DNA from: JAEUJM01 sp044221555
GTDB taxonomy: Bacteria; Actinomycetota; Acidimicrobiia; Acidimicrobiales; DATDAH01
Direction: 5' to 3'
Assembly: GCA_044221555.1 (NCBI GenBank)
Contig: JBGAOY010000026.1
Location: forward strand, 1-57,793
Length of the DNA stretch: 57,793 nucleotides
Shown here: in pieces, positions 24,854 to 31,726 of the stretch
Numbering within the stretch: the stretch's first letter is position 1
Layout: each line of letters opens with the position of its first letter
Translations under genes and position numbers: made by a program
The notes under the pieces: generated by a model
Databases searched by the model: none
What the model was told of the DNA's origin: nothing
Seen by the model: the letters and a program-made list of their open reading frames with translations, nothing else

Positions 24854-26908
24854 ATGTCCGACGACTCGCCACCACCTCCCGGCGCTGCGCAGCGGAGCGG
24901 AGCCGCAACGCGGCCCGAACCGGATCCCGGAGGGGCCCCGAGGGACGAGGGGCGAACGAGACGTGACCGCCCGTGGATGATGCGCACCTACTCGGGGCAC
25001 TCCACGGCGAAGGCCTCGAACGCGCTGTACCGCACCAACCTGTCCAAGGGCCAGACCGGCCTGTCCATCGCCTTCGACCTGCCCACCCAGACGGGCTACG
25101 ACCCCGACGCCCCGAACGCACGGGGCGAGGTGGGCAAGGTGGGCGTGCCGGTGGCGCACCTGGGGCACATGGGCGAGTTGCTCGACGGCATACCGCCGGG
25201 CGAGATGAACACGTCGATGACCATCAACGCCACCGCCGCCTGGCTGCTGGCGCTCTACGTGGCCAACGCCGAGAACCAGGGGGTCGCCTCCGAGGCGCTG
25301 CGGGGCACCACCCAGAACGACATCGTCAAGGAGTACCTGAGCCGCGGCACCTACATCTACCCGCCGCTGCCCAGCCGCCGCCTCATCGTGGACATGGTGG
25401 CGTTCTGCGCCGAGCGCATCCCCAAGTGGAACCCCATGAACGTCTGCAGCTACCACCTGCAGGAGGCCGGGGCCACGCCGGTGCAGGAGATCGCCTACGC
25501 CCTCGCCACCGCCATCGGGGTGCTCGACGCGGTGCGCGAGTCCGGGCAGGTGCCCGACGACCGCTTCCCGGCGGTGGTGGCATCGATCAGCTTCTTCTGC
25601 AACGCCGGCATCCGCTTCGTGGAGGAGAACGCCAAGATGCGGGCGTTCACGGAGATGTGGGACCGGCTCTGCCTCGAGCGCTACGGCGTCACCGACCCGA
25701 AGGCGCGCCGCTTCCGGTACGGCGTGCAGGTGAACTCGCTCGGCCTCACCGAGGCGCAGCCCGAGAACAACGTGCAGCGGATCGTGCTCGAAGCCCTGGG
25801 CGTCACGCTCTCGAAGAGCGCCCGGGCCCGATCGATCCAGCTGCCGGCGTGGAACGAGGCCCTGGGGCTGCCCAAGCCGTGGGATCAGCAGTGGTCGCTG
25901 CGCATGCAGCAGGTGCTGGCCTTCGAGACCGACCTGCTCGAGTACGACGACCTGTTCGAGGGCTCGAAGGTGATGGAGCGGCTCACCGCCGACCTGGTGG
26001 ACGGCGCCCAGGCCGAGCTGGACGAGGTGCTGGCCCTCGGCGGGGCCTTCGAGGCCATCGACGAGCTCAAGGGGCGGCTGGTCACGTCGCACACCGAGCG
26101 CATGCGCCGGCTCGAGTCGGGCGACCTGCAGGTGGTCGGCGTGAACTGCTTCACCGAGACCGCGCCGTCGCCGCTCGACTCCGCCGAGAACATCCTGCAG
26201 GTCGACCCTGCGGTGCAGGGCCAGATGATCGACGACGTGGTGGCCTGGCGGGCCAACCGCGACGCCGACGCCGTGCGCCGTGCCCTCGACGAACTGCGCC
26301 GGGTGGCCACCGAGGGCGGCAACCTGATGACGCCCAGCATCGAGCTGGCCCACGCGGGCGGGACCACCGGCGAGTGGGCCGGCGCCCTGCGCGACGTGTT
26401 CGGCGAGTACCGGGCCCCCACCGGCGTGGCCGCCGCGGTGGCCGTCGGCGGCAGCAACGACGACCTGCGGGGCGTGGCCGAGCGGGTGAAGGCCATGCCC
26501 GGCGGACCGCCCCGGTTCCTGGTGGCCAAGCCGGGCCTGGACGGCCACTCGAACGGCGCCGAGCAGATCGCGGTGGCCGGCCGCGATGCCGGCATGGAGG
26601 TGATCTACCAGGGCATCCGCCTGTCACCCGAGCAGATCGCGGCGGTGGCCCGGGACGAGGACGTCGACGTCATCGGCCTGTCGATCCTCTCCGGCAGCCA
26701 TCTCGAGCTCGTGCCCGCGGTGCTCGACCAGCTCCACGCGGCCGGGGTGGAGGCCCCCGTGACGGTGGGCGGCATCATCCCCGAGAGCGACCAGGTCAAG
26801 CTGCGCGAGCTGGGTGTGGCCGCGGTCTTCACCCCCAAGGACTTCCAACTCGGCCGCCTCATGTCCGAGATCGCCGACCTCGTCGAGGCCCATCGCCGGG
26901 AGGCGTGA
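24854..26908 (+). CDS. ecm: Ethylmalonyl-CoA mutase (coenzyme B12-dependent)
   Basis: Predicted to convert (2R)-ethylmalonyl-CoA to (2S)-methylsuccinyl-CoA in the ethylmalonyl-CoA pathway of acetyl-CoA assimilation. The 684-residue chain has the Ecm/MeaA-type core from residue 39: RPWMMRTYSGHSTAKASNAL, IAFDLPTQTGYDPD, NTSMTINATAAWLLALYVAN and KWNPMNVCSYHLQEAGATP. The C-terminal B12 domain has KPGLDGHSNGAEQIA (D-x-H-x-x-G, about 560), GLSILSGSH (about 608) and VGGIIP. Methylmalonyl-CoA mutase and isobutyryl-CoA mutase are less likely because of the single-chain Ecm-like core. Residues 1-38 are Pro/Gly/Arg-rich and seem to derive from the 85-bp repeat in reverse orientation. Confidence 0.9.
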   Translation: MSDDSPPPPGAAQRSGAATRPEPDPGGAPRDEGRTRRDRPWMMRTYSGHSTAKASNALYRTNLSKGQTGLSIAFDLPTQTGYDPDAPNARGEVGKVGVPVAHLGHMGELLDGIPPGEMNTSMTINATAAWLLALYVANAENQGVASEALRGTTQNDIVKEYLSRGTYIYPPLPSRRLIVDMVAFCAERIPKWNPMNVCSYHLQEAGATPVQEIAYALATAIGVLDAVRESGQVPDDRFPAVVASISFFCNAGIRFVEENAKMRAFTEMWDRLCLERYGVTDPKARRFRYGVQVNSLGLTEAQPENNVQRIVLEALGVTLSKSARARSIQLPAWNEALGLPKPWDQQWSLRMQQVLAFETDLLEYDDLFEGSKVMERLTADLVDGAQAELDEVLALGGAFEAIDELKGRLVTSHTERMRRLESGDLQVVGVNCFTETAPSPLDSAENILQVDPAVQGQMIDDVVAWRANRDADAVRRALDELRRVATEGGNLMTPSIELAHAGGTTGEWAGALRDVFGEYRAPTGVAAAVAVGGSNDDLRGVAERVKAMPGGPPRFLVAKPGLDGHSNGAEQIAVAGRDAGMEVIYQGIRLSPEQIAAVARDEDVDVIGLSILSGSHLELVPAVLDQLHAAGVEAPVTVGGIIPESDQVKLRELGVAAVFTPKDFQLGRLMSEIADLVEAHRREA

Positions 26909-26942
26909 CCATGGGCGGGATCCGGGGGGCGATTGGGGCCGG

Positions 26943-27851
26943 ATGGCCCAGGACAACCCGCTTGATTCGTCCGACGACCGCGCCGATGGGACAGCAGTGA
27001 GGGACCAGAGAGCTCTGGTCGCCGTGACGGTCGGCACCATCGGCGCCCTCGTCGGAGCAGCAGGAGTGATCGTGGACTCGACAATCCTTGGGGCGGTGGC
27101 CGGTCTGGCTGCATTGTGTGTGGGGCTCCTCGCCCTCTCGATGCACCGCGGGCACAAGGCCCAGCAGGTCCGGATCAGCGACCTGGAGACGAGGCTCGGC
27201 GAGCTCGAGCAGCAGGCCGACGACGACCACGCCCAGGACCACACCGACGACCTCCGCGGGCCCACCGGCCCGCCGCTGTCGGCGCTCGACCGGCCGCGGC
27301 AGACCTCGGCGGTGCCGCTGCCGCCCTCCGTCGCCCCGGACGCGCTCACCGGGCCGGCACCCGCGTCGAGCACGTCGCGTGAGGCCGACCTCCTCGCCGA
27401 CCCCCAGACCGGGTTGTTCAGCGAGGGCTACTTCCGGGTCGCGCTCGACGCCCGGATCTCCGCCGCCCGCCGTCACCTCCGGCCCGTCGCCGTCGTCATC
27501 CTCGACGTGGTGCAGGGCCTCGACACCGGCCACCCCACCCCCAGCAACCCCAAGCTGGTGGCCGAGAGCATCGCCGCCACGGTCCGCGACGCCGACACCG
27601 CGTGCCGCATGGACGACGGCCGCTTCGCCCTGGTGCTGGAGGACACCCCCGAGAACGGCGCCATCTGGACCGTCGAGCGGATCCGGCGGCGCCTGGCCGA
27701 GTCGGCCCCCGGGCAGACCCTGTGGGCCGGCGTGGCCTGCTACCCGGCCCACGCCTTCGACAGCGACGAGATCCTCGCCCAGACCGAACTGGCGCTGGGA
27801 GCCGCCCGCGAGTGGCGCCAGGATCGCATCGAGGTCGCGGTCGCGCCCTGA
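26943..27851 (+). CDS. Membrane protein with degenerate GGDEF domain
   Basis: A 302-residue protein starting at ATG 26943 (earlier in-frame starts lie inside the mutase gene). Two hydrophobic helices (VTVGTIGALVGAAGVIVDS and LGAVAGLAALCVGLLALSM) precede a heptad-like stretch (RISDLETRLGELEQQ) and a C-terminal GGDEF-like fold beginning DPQTGLFSEGYFRVALDARI. The GGDEF signature itself is replaced by MDDGRFAL, and no RxxD inhibitory site is seen, so diguanylate cyclase activity is unlikely. It may bind nucleotide or act as a receptor or scaffold. It starts 34 bp after the mutase stop and may be cotranscribed. Confidence 0.75.
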   Translation: MAQDNPLDSSDDRADGTAVRDQRALVAVTVGTIGALVGAAGVIVDSTILGAVAGLAALCVGLLALSMHRGHKAQQVRISDLETRLGELEQQADDDHAQDHTDDLRGPTGPPLSALDRPRQTSAVPLPPSVAPDALTGPAPASSTSREADLLADPQTGLFSEGYFRVALDARISAARRHLRPVAVVILDVVQGLDTGHPTPSNPKLVAESIAATVRDADTACRMDDGRFALVLEDTPENGAIWTVERIRRRLAESAPGQTLWAGVACYPAHAFDSDEILAQTELALGAAREWRQDRIEVAVAP

Positions 27852-27855
27852 CATT

Positions 27856-28069
27856 GGCTCCTCCTTCGTCGGAGCGGCTTCGCCATCCGGTTCACCTTCG
27901 GCGCTGCTCCGCTCCGCTCCGCAACCTCGCCCCCCACACCGGCTCCTCCTTCGTGGGAGCGGCTTCGCCATCCGGTTCGCCCTGCCCGCTGCTCCGCTCC
28001 GCTCCGCAACCTCGCCCCCCACACCGGCCCCTCCTTCGTCGGAGCGGCTTCGCCATCCGGTTCACCCCA
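27856..28069 (+). repeat. 85-bp tandem repeat, two full copies and a partial third
   Basis: Copies lie at 27856-27940 and 27941-28025, and about 44 bp of a third at 28026-28069. Each begins GGCTCCTCCTTCG, contains GGCTTCGCCATCCGGTTC, then a TCCGCTCCGCTCCGCAACC run, and ends CTCGCCCCCCACACC. CTCC-TTCGTC-GGAG within the unit can form a small hairpin. Copies 1 and 2 differ at only a few positions. Diverged relatives are visible at about 6519-6597 and, inverted, at about 24886-24957. Confidence 0.85.
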
Positions 28070-28118
28070 CCTGCTTCACGCTGCTCCCGAGCGCGATCGG
28101 GCTTCGGTCCGGCGCCCC

Positions 28119-28124
28119 TACGCT
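28119..28124 (+). promoter_or_regulatory. Putative leaderless -10 element (TACGCT) for the small membrane protein gene
   Basis: TACGCT is followed by six bases and the GTG at 28131. Confidence 0.45.
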
Positions 28125-28130
28125 CGGGCG

Positions 28131-28316
28131 GTGCTCCGGGTGATGTTCATCGGCGTGGTGGCGGTGGGCACGACGCTGCTCGTGGGCGCCTACACCCGCG
28201 TCGGCGCCGTCATGTGGACGGTGCGTCCGGGGAACGGCCTGCACGACGCCGACCTCGCCGCGGGGGTGGCCGCCGGCGCCCTCGCCTTCTTGATCACCCG
28301 GCCGCGGTCGCGGTGA
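28131..28316 (+). CDS. Small two-helix membrane protein
   Basis: A 61-residue protein with two hydrophobic segments (VMFIGVVAVGTTLLVGAYT and LAAGVAAGALAFLITR) separated by a short loop. The GTG start lies six bases after a -10-like TACGCT. The stop is one base before the glycosyltransferase GTG, so the two are almost certainly one operon. No family is recognised; it could be an accessory subunit of the glycosyltransferase, which is inference from position only. Confidence 0.6.
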   Translation: MLRVMFIGVVAVGTTLLVGAYTRVGAVMWTVRPGNGLHDADLAAGVAAGALAFLITRPRSR

Positions 28317-28317
28317 C

Positions 28318-29943
28318 GTGATCGGGCGGATCGCCGGGTCGCTGCGGGCGCACCCGGCGCGGTGGATCATCGTCGCCGCGCTGCTGCTCCGGCTCCCGCT
28401 GGTGTTCACCGGCATCACCAACTCGTCCGACATCTGGCGCCAGTCGGACACGGCCTCTATCGCCCGCAACTTCTGGGCCGGCGGCTTCCACCTGTTCCAC
28501 CCGCAGATCGACTGGGGCGGCGCCGGCCCTGGCTACGTCGAGAGCGAGTTCCAGCTCTATCCGTTCACCGTCGCCCTGCTGTACCGCCTGACCGGCGGCG
28601 AGCACCTCTGGCTGGGCAAGCTGGTGTCGCTCGGGCTCACCGCGGGCACGCTCACCGCCTTCTGGGCGCTGGCCCGCCGGGTGGTGAGCCACCGGGTCGC
28701 CCTGGTGGGCCTCGGCTTCCTGGCCCTGTCGCCGCTCGCCGTGCGCTACGGCACCGCTTTCATGCCCGAGAGCGCGGTGCTCTGCTTCTACGTGCTGGCG
28801 CTCCTGCTGTTCGTGCGGTGGTTGGCCGAGGAGCGTTTCGCGCTCCTCGTCGGCGCCGGCCTGGCCACCGGGGTGGCACTGCTGGTGAAGCCCACGTCCA
28901 TCCAGATCGCGGCGGTCTTCGCGATCCTCCTGGTCCGCGAACGGGGATGGCGCTCACTGCTGTCGGTGCCGCTCTGGGCGGTCGCCGCCCTGGCGGTGCT
29001 GCCGGCGGCGCTGTGGACCCTGCACGCCCGCGACCTCCACCTCCGCTACGGCAACACGTTCGGGGTCATCTCGGGCGGCGACCGCAAGTTCGCCACGCTC
29101 GACACCTTCAGCTCCCCCGCCTTCTACACCGGTGTGGCTCGCACCGAGCTGGTGTGGCTACTGGCCCTCGGAGCGGCGCCGTTGTTCCTGGTCGGGCTGG
29201 TGGTGGCCGTCCGGCGGCGCCGACCCACCGTGCTGCTGGCCGGAGCCGTGGTCATCCCGACCTTCTACGCGATCGTGGCCAAGTACTCGTCGGGCCCGCA
29301 GGGCATCCAGTACCACGTGTTCGCGCTGCCCTACGCGGCCCTCGCCGTCGGGTTGGGGGTCGACGCGCTGGTGGTGTGGGCCCGACCCCGACTGGCGACC
29401 GCGCCCACCGGCACTCGCGGGTCTCGCGCCACCGCGGGGGTGGCCGCGCTGGGCGGCGTGGCCGCGATCGGGGTGTTCGCGCTGGTGGCGTCGCTGGCGT
29501 ACGTGCAGCGCTTCCCCACCGAGAGCCACGCGGTCACCGCCTGCGCCGAGCGGGTGGCCGACGCCGCTCCCGCCGGCGACCTGGTGGTCGTCAGTTCCAC
29601 CGGCACGGCCCAGGTCGACGGCTACGCCGTCAACTACCAGGAGCCGATGATCTTCTACTTCAGCGGCCGGCGAGGCTGGAGCCTCCCCGCCGACCACCAC
29701 GACCCCGACCACCTGCGCGACCTGTCCCGCCAGGGAGCGGGGTGGTTCGTGGTGCAGGACGACGCCGCCCTCGCCGCCGCCCCGGCCCTCCAGCGGTACC
29801 TCGACGATCACGCCGAGCAGGTGGGCCCCGGCGTGGACGAGGGCTGCGGCATCTGGCGACTCACCGAGACTCGGGGCCTCAGCGGGCGTCAGCGGGCCGC
29901 GTCGAAGGACCGGCGGAGGGCGGCGATGGCGTCGCGCTCGTAG
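28318..29943 (+). CDS. Integral membrane glycosyltransferase (GT39/ArnT-like, GT-C fold)
   Basis: A 541-residue polytopic protein, predicted to transfer a sugar from a lipid carrier outside the membrane. The first helix (WIIVAALLLRLPLVF) is followed by the first extracytoplasmic loop with NSSDIWRQSDTASIARNF, where Asp residues occupy the GT-C catalytic position. A further eight to ten hydrophobic helices follow. A soluble C-terminal part begins after FALVASLAYVQRFP. Acceptor and sugar cannot be told. The last 55 bp overlap the 3' end of the convergent esterase gene, so the Arg-rich tail (GRQRAASKDRRRAAMASRS) may be non-conserved. Confidence 0.82.
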   Translation: MIGRIAGSLRAHPARWIIVAALLLRLPLVFTGITNSSDIWRQSDTASIARNFWAGGFHLFHPQIDWGGAGPGYVESEFQLYPFTVALLYRLTGGEHLWLGKLVSLGLTAGTLTAFWALARRVVSHRVALVGLGFLALSPLAVRYGTAFMPESAVLCFYVLALLLFVRWLAEERFALLVGAGLATGVALLVKPTSIQIAAVFAILLVRERGWRSLLSVPLWAVAALAVLPAALWTLHARDLHLRYGNTFGVISGGDRKFATLDTFSSPAFYTGVARTELVWLLALGAAPLFLVGLVVAVRRRRPTVLLAGAVVIPTFYAIVAKYSSGPQGIQYHVFALPYAALAVGLGVDALVVWARPRLATAPTGTRGSRATAGVAALGGVAAIGVFALVASLAYVQRFPTESHAVTACAERVADAAPAGDLVVVSSTGTAQVDGYAVNYQEPMIFYFSGRRGWSLPADHHDPDHLRDLSRQGAGWFVVQDDAALAAAPALQRYLDDHAEQVGPGVDEGCGIWRLTETRGLSGRQRAASKDRRRAAMASRS

Positions 29944-30839
29944 GCGCGTGACGACGCCAGCAGGCGGGTGAACGCGAACGAGGGGTGGATGTGGCCCTCC
30001 AGCCGGACGTGGGTGGCGTCGACGCCAGCCGACCGCAGCGCGGTCACGTAGGCCTCGCCGTCGCCCCGCAGGCGGTCGTACTCGGCGGTCATCACCCACG
30101 CCGGTGGGAGGCCGGCGTGGCTCGCCGCCAGCAGCGGCGAGCAGTACGGGTCGGTGGCGTGGCCGGGGTCGGCCAGGTACTCGGCCAGGAAGGCGTCGAT
30201 CGCGGTGGCGTCGAGCAGGTAGCCATCGGGCACCTCGCGGTGGCCGGACTGGGACAACGTGGCATCGGTGGCGGGCACGTCGAGCCACTGGTGGCACAGG
30301 TCGGGCCCGCTGCGGTCACGCGCCATCAGGCACACCACGGCGGCCAGGTTGGCCCCCGCCGACTCGCCGCCCACAGCCACCCGCAGGGGGTCGACGCGCA
30401 GCGATTCGGCGTCGTCCACGAGGCGACACACCGCTGCGTAGCAGTCCTCGGGGGCGATGGGGTACTGGCACTCGGGCGCCATGCGGTAGTCCACCGAGGC
30501 CACCACGCAGTCGGCCTCGGCGCTGACGGCCCGGCAACGGGGATCGCGCTCGTCGAGGGTGCCCACGCACCAACCCCCGCCGTGCAGGAACACGTAGAGC
30601 GGGTGGGGCCCGGGGGTGGGGGGACGGTAGAGGCGGACGCGTATGCGACCGCCCTCGACGGGCACCATCACGTGCTCGACCGCGGCGGGACGCGGGCCCG
30701 AGCGCATGACCACCCATCCCCCGAGGCGGGCCTGCCGCGCCGACCGCTCCCGTCGCTCGGCCATCGTCACACCGGGCCGCTCCCGTTCCACCCGCCGTCC
30801 GAGGGCGACCAACGGCCGGAGGCGAGGCTCGAGCGGCAT
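29889..30839 (-). CDS. HSL-family alpha/beta hydrolase (esterase/lipase)
   Basis: A 316-residue esterase of the hormone-sensitive lipase type. The oxyanion motif is FLHGGGWCVGTLDERD (about 85). The nucleophile elbow is VGGESAGANLAAVV with Ser at about 157. The acid is the Asp in YDRLRGDGEAYVTAL, and the base His is in EGHIHPSFAF. It hydrolyses acyl esters; the substrate is not predictable. ATG 30839 is supported by TAGGGT six bases upstream on the minus strand. The C-terminal 18 codons overlap the glycosyltransferase gene on the other strand. It is divergent from thioredoxin. Confidence 0.9.
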   Translation of the reverse strand: MPLEPRLRPLVALGRRVERERPGVTMAERRERSARQARLGGWVVMRSGPRPAAVEHVMVPVEGGRIRVRLYRPPTPGPHPLYVFLHGGGWCVGTLDERDPRCRAVSAEADCVVASVDYRMAPECQYPIAPEDCYAAVCRLVDDAESLRVDPLRVAVGGESAGANLAAVVCLMARDRSGPDLCHQWLDVPATDATLSQSGHREVPDGYLLDATAIDAFLAEYLADPGHATDPYCSPLLAASHAGLPPAWVMTAEYDRLRGDGEAYVTALRSAGVDATHVRLEGHIHPSFAFTRLLASSRAYERDAIAALRRSFDAAR

Positions 30840-30845
30840 CGCGCC

Positions 30846-30851
30846 ACCCTA
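30846..30851 (-). promoter_or_regulatory. Putative leaderless -10 element (TAGGGT) for the HSL esterase
   Basis: On the minus strand TAGGGT is followed by six bases and ATG 30839. Confidence 0.5.
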
Positions 30852-30893
30852 GGAGGGGTGCGACCGGGAGGTTGGTACCCCCCGGGGTATTGG

Positions 30894-30899
30894 TAGGCT
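30894..30899 (+). promoter_or_regulatory. Putative -10 element (TAGGCT) for the thioredoxin operon
   Basis: TAGGCT lies 48 bases before the thioredoxin ATG, implying a leader of about 40 nt that carries the ribosome site GAGGAA. Confidence 0.5.
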
Positions 30900-30947
30900 G
30901 TGAGTCAGTCCGAGATCGCACATCGAGACCCACAGAACGAGGAACCC

Positions 30948-31325
30948 ATGGCCACCATCGAGCTCACCGACGACACCTTCGAGCCCACCGTCAGCGCCGA
31001 CGGCATCGTCCTCGTCGACTGGTGGGCCTCCTGGTGCGGCCCGTGCCGCATGTTCGCCCCGGTCTTCGAGGCCGCCGCCGACCAACACCCCGACATCACC
31101 TTCGCCAAGGTCGACACGGAGTCCCAGCAGGGCCTGGCGGGCTCGGTGGGCATCATGTCGATCCCGACGCTGATGATCTTCCGAGACGGCATCCTGGTCT
31201 ATTCGCAGGCCGGCGCCCTGCCCGCCGCCGCGCTCGACGACCTGATCGGCCAGGCCCGCGGCCTCGACATGGACGACGTGCGCGCCCAGGTGGAGCAGGA
31301 GGAGCGCGACCGGGCGGCGTCGTGA
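30948..31325 (+). CDS. trxA: Thioredoxin
   Basis: A 125-residue cytoplasmic disulfide reductase. The active site is WASWCGPCRMF (Cys 30 and Cys 33), with the buried Asp in VLVDWW and the cis-Pro loop in SIPTLMIFRDG. ATG 30948 is preceded by GAGGAA at a good distance; the in-frame GTG at 30900 would add 16 non-conserved residues. An extra acidic C-terminal helix (DMDDVRAQVEQEERDRAAS) follows the normal fold. The stop overlaps the ATG of the next small gene (TGATG). Confidence 0.95.
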   Translation: MATIELTDDTFEPTVSADGIVLVDWWASWCGPCRMFAPVFEAAADQHPDITFAKVDTESQQGLAGSVGIMSIPTLMIFRDGILVYSQAGALPAAALDDLIGQARGLDMDDVRAQVEQEERDRAAS

Positions 31326-31567
31326 TGTGCTCGCTGTCGCGCCACCTCCTGGTCGGCGGGCTCTCCGGCATGGCGGCGGCCACACTGTCCGGCAGCGAGC
31401 TGATCGGGTGGGTGGCCGCGGCGGTGGTCGTGGGGCTGATGCTCGCGGCCCGGCGGCTGTTTCCGGCCCGCCTCGCCCCGTCGGCGTGCGGGTCGGCGGC
31501 GTGCGCACCGTCGGCGGGCATCCCGTCGGCCCGCGACGAGCCCGCCTCGGCCACGAGCGCGGGTTGA
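31325..31567 (+). CDS. Small membrane protein with C-terminal cysteines, coupled to thioredoxin
   Basis: An 80-residue protein starting at the ATG that overlaps the thioredoxin stop by one base. Two hydrophobic stretches (LLVGGLSGMAAATLSG and LIGWVAAAVVVGLMLAA) are followed by LFPARLAPSACGSAACAPSA, with two Cys five residues apart. No family is recognised. The tight coupling to thioredoxin suggests a redox function or a thioredoxin target; that is inference. Confidence 0.6.
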   Translation: MCSLSRHLLVGGLSGMAAATLSGSELIGWVAAAVVVGLMLAARRLFPARLAPSACGSAACAPSAGIPSARDEPASATSAG

Positions 31568-31714
31568 CCCTTCGCCGCTGACGATCGGCCGGCCCCGCCG
31601 CCGCCGGGCCCTCGACCAGCGGGCCCACCCGCCGAGTCCGCGGCACCCTGCCGATCGCTCTGACCCGATCGCTCCAACGCCGCCCGCGGGGACATGGCTG
31701 TCACACACCTCACG

Positions 31715-31720
31715 TACCGT
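31715..31720 (+). promoter_or_regulatory. Putative leaderless -10 element (TACCGT) for the AddB-like gene
   Basis: TACCGT is followed by six bases and ATG 31727, which supports that start over the ATG at 31694. Confidence 0.5.
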
Positions 31721-31726
31721 GACGTG

